A stretch of 64,000 bases of DNA. Source: Sphingomonas kyeonggiensis (GTDB taxonomy: Bacteria; Pseudomonadota; Alphaproteobacteria; Sphingomonadales; Sphingomonadaceae). The translations under genes were made by a program, and so were the position numbers. The notes beneath the pieces were generated by a model, which searched no databases, was not told the origin of the DNA, and saw only the letters and a program-made list of their open reading frames with translations. This document shows, piece by piece, positions 35,121 to 43,702 of this stretch (position 1 is the first letter of the stretch; the number at the start of each line of letters is the position of its first letter). Location: contig NZ_JACHLN010000004.1 in NCBI RefSeq assembly GCF_014204495.1, forward strand, positions 248,001 through 312,000. The letters run 5' to 3'.

Positions 35121-36431
35121 TCAGGCGATCATCCCGAAGGGATTCTCGACCAGCTCCTTGAAGATCTTCATCATCTCGGCACCGTCGGCACCGTCGATGG
35201 CGCGGTGATCGAAGCTGCCGGTCGCCGACATCACGGTGGCCACGCCCAGCGCGTCATCGACGATGTATGGACGCTTCTCGCCCGCGCCGATCGCCATGAT
35301 CATGCCCTGCGGCGGATTGATCACCGCTTCGAACTGCTTGATGCCGAACATGCCCATGTTCGAGAGCGACGCGGTGCCGCCCTGATATTCTTCCGGCTTC
35401 AGCTTGCCCTCACGGGCACGGCCGGCAAGGTCCTTCATCTCCTGCGAGATCGCCGAGACCGCCTTGTTCGCCGCATCGCGGATGATCGGGGTGATGAGGC
35501 CGGTCGGAGTCGAGACCGCGACCGAAACGTCCGCGCGGCTGTACTTGATCAGCTGCTCGCCGGTGTAGGTGACGTTGCACTTCGGCGCCTGGGCCAGTGC
35601 CACGCCGAGCGCCTTGATCAGCAGGTCGTTGACCGACAGCTTCACGCCGCGGGCATCGAGCGCCTTGTTGAGGTCGCCGCGCAGCTTGAGCAGCGCGTCG
35701 AGTCGGATGTCGACGGTGAGGTAGATGTGCGGGACGGTCTGCTTCGACTCGGTGAGGCGGCGCGCGATCGTCTTGCGGATGTTCGAGAGCTTCTCGGCCT
35801 CGTGCGGGATCGATTCGTCCCACCAGACCGGCTTGTGCTCGGCCGGGGCGGCAGCGGCGGCCGGAGCAGCCGCGGGGGCGGCGGCAGCAGCCGGAGCAGC
35901 GGCAGCCGGTGCGGCTCCGGGCTTGGCGCCCTCGACGTCCGCCTTGACGATTCGGCCGTTCGGACCCGAGCCGGCGACACCGGCGAGATCAACGCCCTTC
36001 TCGGCTGCGATGCGCTTGGCGAGCGGGCTTGCCTTCACGCGGTCGCCCGAAGCGGCCTGGGCCTGGGCGGGTGCCGGAGTCGGCGCGGGCGCTGGGGCCG
36101 GAGTCGGTGCCGGAGCGGCGGCAGCGGCCGGAGCCGGTGCGGCCGCCGGAGTCGGGGCCGGCGCAGCAGCGGCGGTCGAGGCATCCTCGCCCTCACCGGC
36201 GATGATCGCGATCACGGTGCCGACCTTCACATTGTCGGTGCCCTCGGCGACGAGGATCTTGGCGATCACGCCCTCGTCCACCGCTTCGAATTCCATGGTG
36301 GCCTTGTCGGTCTCGATCTCGGCCATGAGGTCGCCGGACTTCACCGTATCGCCCTCCTTCACGAGCCACTTGGCGAGGGTACCCTCTTCCATGGTGGGGG
36401 AAAGCGCAGGCATCTTGATTTCGATCGACAT
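35121..36431 (-). CDS. pdhC: pyruvate dehydrogenase complex E2, dihydrolipoyllysine acetyltransferase
   Basis: A 436-residue E2. One lipoyl domain (about 1-78) has the lipoylated Lys in AEIETDKATMEFE. Ala/Pro-rich linkers follow on both sides of the E1/E3-binding domain (about 136-170, ASPLAKRIAAEKGVDL...GPNGRIVKADV). The catalytic domain occupies the C-terminal 220 residues with the HRxxDG motif (DHRAIDGADGAEMM) and the ending FGMIA. PDC type is favoured by the IKMPALSPTMEEGTL start. E1 genes are not in the window. Confidence 0.94.
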   Translation of the reverse strand: MSIEIKMPALSPTMEEGTLAKWLVKEGDTVKSGDLMAEIETDKATMEFEAVDEGVIAKILVAEGTDNVKVGTVIAIIAGEGEDASTAAAAPAPTPAAAPAPAAAAAPAPTPAPAPAPTPAPAQAQAASGDRVKASPLAKRIAAEKGVDLAGVAGSGPNGRIVKADVEGAKPGAAPAAAAPAAAAAPAAAPAAAAAPAEHKPVWWDESIPHEAEKLSNIRKTIARRLTESKQTVPHIYLTVDIRLDALLKLRGDLNKALDARGVKLSVNDLLIKALGVALAQAPKCNVTYTGEQLIKYSRADVSVAVSTPTGLITPIIRDAANKAVSAISQEMKDLAGRAREGKLKPEEYQGGTASLSNMGMFGIKQFEAVINPPQGMIMAIGAGEKRPYIVDDALGVATVMSATGSFDHRAIDGADGAEMMKIFKELVENPFGMIA

Positions 36432-36561
36432 GAAGGTTCCCGTCGTTGGAGCCCTGAACAGGTTCGGGCCCTCTTTGCGCCGCCCCCGCCCCGGGTCAAG
36501 AGACGCGCTTGCAGGAAATGACGCTACGGGGCACGTAACGCACGACCAAGAGGATCATTCC

Positions 36562-37017
36562 ATGCGCACCTATCTGGTGGTGATCGACGAGAGCCCGGAG
36601 GCGGAAATCGCCCTGCGCTTCGCCGCACGCCGCGCCGTGAAGACCGGCGGCAACGTCGAAATCCTGGCGCTGATTCCCAAGCCCGACTTCGTCCAATGGG
36701 GCGGCGTGATGGCCACGATCGAGGAAGAAGCCCGCGAACGCGCCGAGGCACTGGTCGCCCGCGCGGCCGGAACCTTGTTCGCCGAATCGGGTCTGCAGCC
36801 CTCGATCACGGTGCGCGAAGGCGACGGGCCGAAGATCGTCCACGAGATGATCGCCGCCAATCGCGAGATCGCCGCTTTGGTGCTCGGTGCCGCGGCAAGC
36901 GGCCCGCCGGGACCGATGGTGACCCATTTCTCCGGATCGGATGCTGGAAAGCTGCCAGTGCCGTTGATGGTGATTCCGGGCGGGCTGGATATGGACGCGA
37001 TCGACCGGTTGAGCTGA
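36562..37017 (+). CDS. universal stress protein
   Basis: A 151-residue UspA-fold protein. MRTYLVVIDESPEAEIALRFAARRA is the family's opening strand-helix, and VLGAAASGPPGPMVTHFSG fits the nucleotide-binding loop. Divergent from the E2 gene; the 130-nt gap must hold both promoters. AAGAGGA precedes the ATG by 9 nt. Confidence 0.88.
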   Translation: MRTYLVVIDESPEAEIALRFAARRAVKTGGNVEILALIPKPDFVQWGGVMATIEEEARERAEALVARAAGTLFAESGLQPSITVREGDGPKIVHEMIAANREIAALVLGAAASGPPGPMVTHFSGSDAGKLPVPLMVIPGGLDMDAIDRLS

Positions 37018-37113
37018 TGTCCGAAGAGTTCGTGCAAAAGAGCCGCCATCCCGGCGCGGGATGACGATTGGGTGGCTGTTGACCGGCGCAACCCGCCCCG
37101 CCACTCTTCCCGC

Positions 37114-38391
37114 ATGCGCATCCTCGCCCTCGCCCCGCTCGCCCTGCTCCTTCCCACCACTGCCCAGGCACAGACCCAGGAAAAGCCCGACCCGGCGAAA
37201 CTCAAGGCGTCGGTCGAGAAGCTGGTGAGCTTCGGCACCCGCCACACGCTCTCCGATCCCGACAATCCCACCCGCGGCATCGGCGCGGCCCGCCGCTGGT
37301 TCGCCACCGAGCTCGCCCGGCTCGGCGACCAGTGCAATTGCATCGAGGTGGCAAACATCGCCCGTGGCTTCACCGGCGATCGCGCGCCCAACGGTGTTCA
37401 GATCGTCGATGTGCTCGGCTTCCAGGCCGGCACCGATCCCAAGCGCGTCGTCATCGTGATGGGCCATATCGACAGCCGCGTCACTGACGTGATGAACGCC
37501 ACCGCCGACGCACCCGGCGCCAATGACGACGCCTCGGGCGTCGCGCTGGTGCTGGAGGCGGCGCGAATCCTGTCGAAGCAGAAGTTCCGCGCGACCATTG
37601 TCTACGCCGCGCTGTCCGGCGAGGAACAGGGCCTGTTCGGCGGCCAGCTGCTCGCCGAAACCGCGAAGGAGCGCGGCTGGACGGTCACCGCCGTGCTCAA
37701 CAACGATATCGTCGGCAACACGGTCGGCACCGACGGCCGCAAGGTGGCCGACCGGGTGCGCGTCTTCTCCGAGACCTTCGGCGAGAATGACGAGCCCAAG
37801 GCCTTGAAGGGGCTACGTGCCGATGGCGGCGAGGATGACGGCCCGTCGCGCGCGCTCGCCAAGGCGATCGACCAGGTCGCCGGCACGATTCCCGGCGGAC
37901 TCGACGCCTTTCTCGTCCGTCGCCCGGACCGGTTCGGGCGCGGCGGCGACCATACGCCGTTCAACAAGCTCGGCTATCCGGCGATCCGTTTCTCGGTGGG
38001 GATCGAGAATTACGACGCCCAGCATCAGGACCTCGTCCCCGGCAAGGGCGACACGGTCGACAAGATGGACTTCCCCTATCTCGCCAAGGTCACCGCGGTG
38101 AACGTCGCGACGATCCGCCGCCTCGCCGCGGCACCGGCCGCGCCGGACAAGGTGACGATCGGCGGCGCGCTCGCTTCGGATACTTCGGTGAAATGGGCGG
38201 CGGTGCCCGGCGCGGTGAAATACCGCATCCACTGGCGCCGCGCCGACGCCCGCGACTGGACCGACCATCTCGACGTCACCGGCACCGAAGCCAGCCTGAA
38301 GGGCGTGATCGTTGACGACAGCTTTGTCGGCGTGTCGTCGATCGGCGCGGACGGGGCGGAGAGTCTGGTTACGTTCGGGGGAAGGCGCTGA
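37114..38391 (+). CDS. secreted M28-family zinc aminopeptidase
   Basis: A 425-residue peptidase with a signal peptide (MRILALAPLALLLPTTAQAQ). The cocatalytic zinc site is visible: MGHIDS (His), GANDDASG (bridging Asp and catalytic Asp), LSGEEQGLFG (Glu pair), NNDIVG (Asp) and DHTPFNKLGYPAIR (His). The last 80 residues are a beta-rich fibronectin-III-like domain. The ATG at 37114 begins the signal peptide, but no good ribosome-binding site precedes it; an upstream GTG at 37072 is possible. Confidence 0.9.
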   Translation: MRILALAPLALLLPTTAQAQTQEKPDPAKLKASVEKLVSFGTRHTLSDPDNPTRGIGAARRWFATELARLGDQCNCIEVANIARGFTGDRAPNGVQIVDVLGFQAGTDPKRVVIVMGHIDSRVTDVMNATADAPGANDDASGVALVLEAARILSKQKFRATIVYAALSGEEQGLFGGQLLAETAKERGWTVTAVLNNDIVGNTVGTDGRKVADRVRVFSETFGENDEPKALKGLRADGGEDDGPSRALAKAIDQVAGTIPGGLDAFLVRRPDRFGRGGDHTPFNKLGYPAIRFSVGIENYDAQHQDLVPGKGDTVDKMDFPYLAKVTAVNVATIRRLAAAPAAPDKVTIGGALASDTSVKWAAVPGAVKYRIHWRRADARDWTDHLDVTGTEASLKGVIVDDSFVGVSSIGADGAESLVTFGGRR

Positions 38392-38397
38392 GTCTTC

Positions 38398-38510
38398 TAA
38401 GCCCCTCCCCTTTAGGGGAGGGGTTGGGGATGGGGGATTTCTCGAAGAGACATGGCCTGCGGCACTGCCCCACCCCAACCCCTCCCCCAAGGGGGAGGGG
38501 CTTTAGCAGC
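38398..38510. repeat. CCCTCCCC-type inverted repeat pair
   Basis: Two palindromes of the AGCCCCTCCCC/GGGGAGGGGCT type in inverted orientation around a 50-bp spacer, next to the peptidase stop. Related single or paired copies occur at 40389-40412, 59042-59070 and 60975-61078. The rest of the 38392-38723 gap has no gene. Confidence 0.8.
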
Positions 38511-38650
38511 TTGCAATGTAGGATTTCGCCTGCTGGGCTAGCGCAGCCGGGTCACCCCCGGCCGCTCTTTGACCCGGCAGAAAAAATAGGACCACGCCCA
38601 CGCAACAATGTTGCGAGATGCAGCGCATTCCCGAGAAAACAGGGAAAATA

Positions 38651-38695
38651 GCGGGCCCGAAAACCCGCCCTTGGCCTGTACTTTGTGTACTTTCG
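38651..38695 (-). other. conserved 26-bp 3'-end element plus hairpin, copy 1
   Basis: Read on the minus strand, 26 bp (38695-38670) starting CGAAAGTACACAAAGTACAG lie 28 nt after the stop of the RcnB-like gene. A GCGGG/CCCGC hairpin and a T-rich TATTTTCC follow. The same 26 bp occur after ilvA at 50069-50094, in the same orientation relative to the gene and again followed by a hairpin. The element contains AAAGTACA twice in tandem. Confidence 0.75.
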
Positions 38696-38723
38696 CGAGT
38701 CGCGCCCTACCCGCTGTTGGAAA

Positions 38724-39746
38724 TCAGCGGCAGCCGCAGACGCAGCACTTCACCGGCGCGCGGTAGCGCCGCACCGGCGCCTTGCGCACCACACGGCGCG
38801 CGGCCGAGCGGACATAGGTCGCGCGGCTCTCGATCACTTCCTCGGTCACCGTGGTGGTGGTCGTGGTCGCGCCGGGGATGACGATCACGGTCGTGCCGAC
38901 CGGCGCGCCATAATAGGTCGCGCCGCCCTGGTAGCCGCCGCCGCCATAATAGGCCTGGCCCGAGCCATAATAGCCCTGGACCTGTGCCGCCGGCGGTGCA
39001 CCGATCGCACCAGCCGGCGGCAGACTCCCCCTGGAGTAACCGTCATAATAATCGTTCGGGTCAACGGGCTGGATCGGCTCGCGATAGCCGGCGCCGGTGC
39101 TCGAATAGCTGTAGGAGCTGGAATAGCTGCCGCCCGAATCGGCCCAGGCGCCGGCGTCATAACCGTCGTCCCAGCCGATGCCGCTTACCGAGTCCCACAC
39201 GTCGCCACGGCCGTCGACCAGCACGGCGTCGTCATAATAGCGCACCCAGAAATAGCCGTAGGGCGGCGCGGCCAGGCCCCAGCTCAGATAGTCCGGGATG
39301 CGGAAGCCGCTGCCCATCCAGTAGTTGGGCAGGTGATGGCCACGGCCCATGCGGCGATAGGCGTTCCAGCCGCCGGGCGCCTGCGCGCCGGCGTACCAGC
39401 GGCCGTCGATCCGGTTGCCCCAGCGATTGCCGGCATGCTGGCTGTTCTTGACCGGGCCCCGCGCCGGCAATGCCATCCAGCGGCCATTCTGCCAGACGCG
39501 CGGTCCGGCAGTCGGCACGCCGGGGCCGCCATGCACGACCGGCGGGGTATTCGGCATGTGCGGCGGATTGGGCGAGACGCGCGGGGGCGGCGGCATCGGC
39601 ACGTTGCGGCCATAGCTACCACCGGGTGCCGGGATCGGCCCGCCGCTGCCACCCCAGCTCGGTCCGGGGGACGTCACCTGCGCGGCCGCCGGCAGGGTTG
39701 CCAGCAGCGCCGTGGCCATCAGGGCCGGCTTGATCAGGTGACGCAT
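38724..39746 (-). CDS. RcnB-like periplasmic protein with cysteine-rich tail
   Basis: A 340-residue secreted protein (signal MRHLIKPALMATALLATLPAAAQ). A middle segment RIPDYLSWGLAAPPYGYFWVRYYDDAVLVD is the RcnB-family motif; RcnB in E. coli is a periplasmic protein affecting Ni/Co homeostasis. Around it are Pro/Gly/Tyr-rich low-complexity regions with YYGSGQAYYGGGGYQGG-type repeats. The C-terminus is basic and ends KCCVCGCR, four cysteines in six residues. AAGGAG lies 6 nt before the ATG at 39746, favouring it over the upstream ATG at 39764. Confidence 0.85.
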   Translation of the reverse strand: MRHLIKPALMATALLATLPAAAQVTSPGPSWGGSGGPIPAPGGSYGRNVPMPPPPRVSPNPPHMPNTPPVVHGGPGVPTAGPRVWQNGRWMALPARGPVKNSQHAGNRWGNRIDGRWYAGAQAPGGWNAYRRMGRGHHLPNYWMGSGFRIPDYLSWGLAAPPYGYFWVRYYDDAVLVDGRGDVWDSVSGIGWDDGYDAGAWADSGGSYSSSYSYSSTGAGYREPIQPVDPNDYYDGYSRGSLPPAGAIGAPPAAQVQGYYGSGQAYYGGGGYQGGATYYGAPVGTTVIVIPGATTTTTTVTEEVIESRATYVRSAARRVVRKAPVRRYRAPVKCCVCGCR

Positions 39747-39860
39747 ATTGAACTCCTTCGCCATGCCGGAGCCCGCGTTGCTCCCATGGTTGACGAAGAA
39801 TTAAACCCCGCGCGGGGGCGGCGCCACTTTTGCCTATGCTTAACGGAGTCCCAATCCGGG

Positions 39861-40346
39861 TCAGCCGACCAGACGGGGACCCAGGATTCGCATCAGCACC
39901 TCGCAACCCGCCGCGTCGCCGGCATCGAACCGTGCCGGATTGGGGCTGTCGAGGTCGAGCACGCCGATCAGTTCGCCCTGCACGACGATCGGCACCACCA
40001 ACTCGGAACGGCTCGCCGCGTCGCAGGCGATATGGCCGGGGAAAGCATGGACATCCTCGACCAGCTGGGTCTCGCGCGTCGTGGCGGCGGCACCGCACAC
40101 GCCCTTGCCGAACGGGATGCGGATGCAGGCGGCCTTGCCCTGGAACGGCCCGAGCACCAGCTCGTCGTTCACGTTGCGATAGAAGCCCGCCCAGTTGAGA
40201 TCGGGCAGATATTGCCAGATCAGCGCCGAGACATTCGCCATGTTGGCGATCGCATCGGGCTCGTCGGCGGTCAGCGAATCGAGCGCCGCGGCGAGGTCGC
40301 GGTAAAGCTCGGTCTTGTCGGTGGTTTCGATGTCGAAGGCGTACAT
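39861..40346 (-). CDS. msrC: free methionine-R-sulfoxide reductase (GAF domain)
   Basis: A 161-residue single GAF-domain enzyme that reduces free Met-R-sulfoxide. The three conserved cysteines are present: AACIRIPFGKGVCG (two) and HIACDAASRSELVVP (the third). WAGFYR and LVLGPFQGK are further family motifs. Normal length. Stands alone, with no thioredoxin gene nearby. Confidence 0.95.
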   Translation of the reverse strand: MYAFDIETTDKTELYRDLAAALDSLTADEPDAIANMANVSALIWQYLPDLNWAGFYRNVNDELVLGPFQGKAACIRIPFGKGVCGAAATTRETQLVEDVHAFPGHIACDAASRSELVVPIVVQGELIGVLDLDSPNPARFDAGDAAGCEVLMRILGPRLVG

Positions 40347-40417
40347 GGGGGCGATGTAGGTCGGAAAGCAGCGAACCGCCAGCCAGATTCCCCTCCCTGG
40401 AAGGGAGGGGAGAGCGC

Positions 40418-40819
40418 TCAGTCCAGTCTCACCTTGCCCCGTCCGGCCTTGACCTGGCTCCGCCCCTTCTTCTCGTCGACCCGCCGGGCCTTGGCCGCCT
40501 TGCTCGGCTTGGTCTTGATCCGCTTCGCGTCGCGCTCATGCGCCTTCTGGATCAGCTCCAGCACCCGCTCGCGGGCATCGGCGCGGTTGGCTTCCTGGGT
40601 GCGGAACTTGCGGGCCGTGATCACCAGTTCGCCGCCGCTGGTCAGCTTGGTGCCGGCGAGCACCTTGAGCTTCTGATAGGCATAGGGCGCCAGTCCAAGC
40701 CGGAACACGTCGATCCGCAGCTGCACCGCGGTCGCCACCTTGTTGACGTTCTGCCCGCCCGGCCCGGTCGAGGCGAGGAACTTCTCCTCGACGATCGCCT
40801 CGTCGGGGATCTCAGCCAC
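40418..40819 (-). CDS. arfB: peptide chain release factor-like hydrolase ArfB
   Basis: A 133-residue ArfB (YaeJ)-type ribosome rescue factor. The catalytic loop STGPGGQNVNKVATAVQLR contains GGQ, and the C-terminal tail is strongly basic (KTKPSKAAKARR...KGRSQVKAGRGKVRL), which in this family enters the empty mRNA channel of stalled ribosomes. The GTG start at 40819 overlaps the preceding gene's stop by 8 nt. It is co-transcribed with a pseudouridine synthase. Confidence 0.93.
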   Translation of the reverse strand: MAEIPDEAIVEEKFLASTGPGGQNVNKVATAVQLRIDVFRLGLAPYAYQKLKVLAGTKLTSGGELVITARKFRTQEANRADARERVLELIQKAHERDAKRIKTKPSKAAKARRVDEKKGRSQVKAGRGKVRLD

Positions 40820-41462
40820 GGCCGAAGCCGAGATTGTGGAAGCGCACCGGCAGCGGCGCGGTGGCGTGGATATCGTCCTTGCCCTCGCGCGGCACGGTGA
40901 GCTCGATCGCATGGAGCATCATCGCGGGACCGCCCCGGCCATAGACCGGATCGCCGAGCACCGGCACGCCCAGCCCCTCGGCGGCATGCACGCGGATCTG
41001 GTGGGTGCGGCCGGTCTCGGGATAGAAGGCGACCAGGCTCTTGCCGCCCTTGCGCTCCATCACCTTGTACCGGGTGATCGAGGGCTTGCCCTTGGGATCA
41101 CCGACCATCCGCCAGCCCTCTTCGCGGGTCGAGACCTTGGACAGCGCCAGGTCGATCGTGCCGCTGTCCTCCTTGGGCTCGCCGTCGAGGATGGCGAGAT
41201 AGCGCTTGGCCACTGCCCCGGCTTCGAAGGCCTGGGAGAAGCGCTTCATCGCCTTGGGGTTGCGGGCGAGCAGCAGGCAGCCGCTGGTGTCGCGGTCCAG
41301 CCGATGGACCGGCACCGGCAGGCGCTGGAAGCCGAAGGTGAGCTGGTCGAGCAGGTCCTCGAGGCTCTCGCTCCGGTCCCGTGGGCGATCGACCGGCAAG
41401 CCTGCGGGCTTGTCGATCACCAGAGCTTCGCCATCGATGAAGAGCACGCGATCCTTGAACAT
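40812..41462 (-). CDS. RluA-family RNA pseudouridine synthase
   Basis: A 216-residue catalytic domain of the RluA family without an S4 domain. The catalytic Asp lies in VHRLDRDTSGCLLLA; ETGRTHQIRVHAAEGLGVPVLGDPVYG is also typical. Probably modifies rRNA or tRNA; the target position cannot be told. Overlaps arfB by 8 nt. Confidence 0.92.
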   Translation of the reverse strand: MFKDRVLFIDGEALVIDKPAGLPVDRPRDRSESLEDLLDQLTFGFQRLPVPVHRLDRDTSGCLLLARNPKAMKRFSQAFEAGAVAKRYLAILDGEPKEDSGTIDLALSKVSTREEGWRMVGDPKGKPSITRYKVMERKGGKSLVAFYPETGRTHQIRVHAAEGLGVPVLGDPVYGRGGPAMMLHAIELTVPREGKDDIHATAPLPVRFHNLGFGRG

Positions 41463-41516
41463 CGCCCGCCCATGCCACCGCCAGCGCCGAAGCGCCAGCG
41501 ATGGTGCAGGTTTCGA

Positions 41517-42203
41517 TCAGCGCTGGAAGCGGATCGAGCAGACCGACTGGCGGCCCTGGACAGTGGTACGCCAGTTGCCGGTCCACTCGCCGCGCATGTT
41601 GCGGGCGGTGTCGCGGCACTTGGTCTCGGCGTCGCGCTGGTTCCAGATCGGGCCGACCTCGATGTCGCGGATCATGCCGCCGGAGCCCCAGCCGCCGCCC
41701 GGGCGATCCCAGTTGCCGCCACCGCCGCCCGGACGATCCCAATTGCCGCCGCCACCCGGGCGACCGCCACCAGGACGGCCCCAGCCGCCCTCACCCCAGC
41801 CGCCATTGTCGCCCCAGCCATTGGAGCGGCGCGGATCGAGATCGGTGATGCGATAAAGCAGGCGCGGGCCGCCGGTGCGCGGAATGCCCGAGATCACGCC
41901 GCCGCGCAGATCGAGCCGGACGCGGGCGCCGCGCGAGGGATCGTAGAGGTTTACCGCGTCGCGGTTGCGGTTGGTCTCGTCGAAGCGGTGGATCAGCGTG
42001 CCGTCATCGGCGAACTCGACCCAGCGGCCCGGACGGGTCTCGACAAAGGCGCCGCCGCCGCTGTGGCGGACACGGCCGACATTGTTGCCGTCCACCCGCT
42101 GCATCGCGGCGGGCGCGGCCGGCTTGGACGCCGGAGCAGCCGATGCGGCGGTGCCGGCCAGCAACGCGGCGGACAAGGCGAGGCAGGAAATTCGTGCGAG
42201 CAT
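41517..42203 (-). CDS. secreted MVL-type (mannan-binding) lectin-domain protein
   Basis: A 228-residue secreted protein (signal MLARISCLALSAALLAGTAASA). The C-terminal 45 residues, DIEVGPIWNQRDAETKCRD...WTGNWRTT...SVCSIRF, match the mannan-binding lectin MVL domain: GPIWN, the W.G.W motif and a cysteine pair. Between residues about 130 and 175 lies a Gly-rich linker with GGNWDRPGGG repeats. The N-terminal region (about 35-115) is beta-rich, unknown. In MVL the repeats bind Man-GlcNAc cores; specificity here is unknown. Converges on nothing; stands 55 nt upstream of the RluA gene. Confidence 0.75.
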   Translation of the reverse strand: MLARISCLALSAALLAGTAASAAPASKPAAPAAMQRVDGNNVGRVRHSGGGAFVETRPGRWVEFADDGTLIHRFDETNRNRDAVNLYDPSRGARVRLDLRGGVISGIPRTGGPRLLYRITDLDPRRSNGWGDNGGWGEGGWGRPGGGRPGGGGNWDRPGGGGGNWDRPGGGWGSGGMIRDIEVGPIWNQRDAETKCRDTARNMRGEWTGNWRTTVQGRQSVCSIRFQR

Positions 42204-42359
42204 GGTTCATTCTCCCCTGGCTGCAACTTAGGGTCGATATTTGACCCGATCGAGACAGCTGCGCAACGATTCAGCAATGCGCATGGTTGCGTGACCCTTT
42301 TCGCTTGAACGGCGTTTGAACGACGATGCCCCTTTTCCGGCAGCGTCGTGAGGTTGCTT

Positions 42360-43127
42360 ATGCGTCTTTCGGCCCTGATCCTGCTCTCGCTCGCGCCCCT
42401 GGCGGCGCACGCCGAGGAAGACGTGCCGGCGCCGCCGGCTACCGCATCGGCAACCCGGCTGTTCAACCATCTTCCTTATGGCGAACTGGAGGCCGCGGCG
42501 TTGTTGCCTGTCCCCAGCCTGCCGGGATGCATGATGGCGCGCGAGGCGGTGTTCGATGTCGAGCGGCTGCTTTCCGCCGCTCGCACCGAAGGGATAGCGC
42601 TGGGCGCGATCTCGTGCTTCCGTTCGATCCAGCACCAGCGCCGGGTATTCTGCGCCGGCGCCGGCAATTGCGACGCGGTGGCGGCATTGCGGGCGCGCTT
42701 CGTCGCTCCGCCCGGCTATAGCGAACATGCCACCGGCTATGCGATCGACTTCGTCCAGAAGGGCGGCGATTGCCGGGCCGTCGAGCAGTGCTTCGCGCTC
42801 ACCCCCGGCGGGCAATGGCTGATGCGCCGCGCGCCCGAATTCGGCTTCGAGCTGTCCTTCCCCGCCGGCAACAAGCAGGGCGTGGGCTGGGAGCCCTGGC
42901 ATTGGCGCTGGGTCGGCGCGTCTGCCGCCCGCGCCCGCTTCGCACCGGCTCAGGCGAGCTTTCCCGCCCTGCCCGCAGTGCCGCGCGCAGATACGAAAAC
43001 GGCGGCTGGACCATTCGTCCAGCCGCCGTCCGGCGAAACCGCGCCAGGAGGGGGGAATTACGCGGTTTCGGTCTCGCGGTGGGGAGCCGCGATCTTGTTG
43101 GCCAGCTCGGCGACCTTGCGGCCCTGA
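42360..43127 (+). CDS. M15-family D-Ala-D-Ala carboxypeptidase (VanY/DacB-type)
   Basis: A 255-residue exported peptidase (signal MRLSALILLSLAPLAAHA). The zinc-site motifs are visible: ISCFRSIQHQ, PGYSEHATGYAIDF (His and Asp ligands) and WEPWHWRWVG (Glu base and His ligand). It trims peptidoglycan stem peptides. Two cysteine pairs suggest disulphides. The ATG at 42360 is chosen over a GTG four codons earlier. The last 70 nt overlap convergently with wrbA, so the hydrophobic tail (after residue 215) may be a read-through of a shifted end. Confidence 0.88.
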   Translation: MRLSALILLSLAPLAAHAEEDVPAPPATASATRLFNHLPYGELEAAALLPVPSLPGCMMAREAVFDVERLLSAARTEGIALGAISCFRSIQHQRRVFCAGAGNCDAVAALRARFVAPPGYSEHATGYAIDFVQKGGDCRAVEQCFALTPGGQWLMRRAPEFGFELSFPAGNKQGVGWEPWHWRWVGASAARARFAPAQASFPALPAVPRADTKTAAGPFVQPPSGETAPGGGNYAVSVSRWGAAILLASSATLRP

Positions 43128-43684
43128 TAGCGGGCGCCTTCAAGCTCGACTTCGCTCGGCAGGCGGCTGCCGTCGCCATCGGCGATGGTGGTCGCGCCGT
43201 AGGGCGAACCGCCCTTCACTTCGTTGACGCCGCCCTGGCCCTGGAAGCCATAGTCGAGGCCGACGACGGTGAGGCCGAAGTGCAGCAGGTTGGTGATGAT
43301 CGAGAAGAGCGTCGTCTCCTGGCCGCCATGCTGGGTGGCGGTCGAGGTGAAGGCACCGCCGACCTTGCCGTTCAGCAGGCCCTGGTACCAGACGCCACCG
43401 GCGCGATCCCAGAAGCTCGCCATCTGGCTCGACATGCGGCCGAAGCGGGTCGGCGAGCCGACAAGGATGCCGTCGTAATTGGCGAGCTCGTTGACGTCCT
43501 CGAGCACCGGGTGGCTGTGATCGGCGACGAAGCCGGCGGCCTGCGCCACTTCGAACGGCGCGGTCTCGGGCACGCGGCGGACATCCACCTCGGCACCGGT
43601 GCTGCGGGCGCCTTCGGCAACGGCGTCAGCCATCTTCGCGAGGTGGCCATAGGACGAGTAGTAGAGAACGAGAATCTTGGACAT
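43058..43684 (-). CDS. wrbA: NAD(P)H:quinone oxidoreductase WrbA
   Basis: A 208-residue flavodoxin-fold enzyme that reduces quinones by two electrons. The FMN-binding loop YYSSYGHLAKMADAVAEG, GSPTRFGRMSSQMASFWD, and TSTATQHGGQETTLFSI are the family motifs. It follows the pirin gene by 18 nt, and both probably answer to the divergent LysR regulator. Its 3' end overlaps the M15 peptidase gene. Confidence 0.95.
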   Translation of the reverse strand: MSKILVLYYSSYGHLAKMADAVAEGARSTGAEVDVRRVPETAPFEVAQAAGFVADHSHPVLEDVNELANYDGILVGSPTRFGRMSSQMASFWDRAGGVWYQGLLNGKVGGAFTSTATQHGGQETTLFSIITNLLHFGLTVVGLDYGFQGQGGVNEVKGGSPYGATTIADGDGSRLPSEVELEGARYQGRKVAELANKIAAPHRETETA

Positions 43685-43702
43685 GGTTGCTTCCCTTCCT
43701 TG

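Noticed and set aside
36050..36180. Ala/Pro repeat tract as a tandem repeat locus
   Set aside because: It encodes the flexible linker of the E2 subunit, normal for that protein.
41690..41800. CRISPR-like short repeats
   Set aside because: The repeats are in frame and encode Gly-rich GGNWDRPGGG units of the lectin gene; spacing is too short and spacers are absent.
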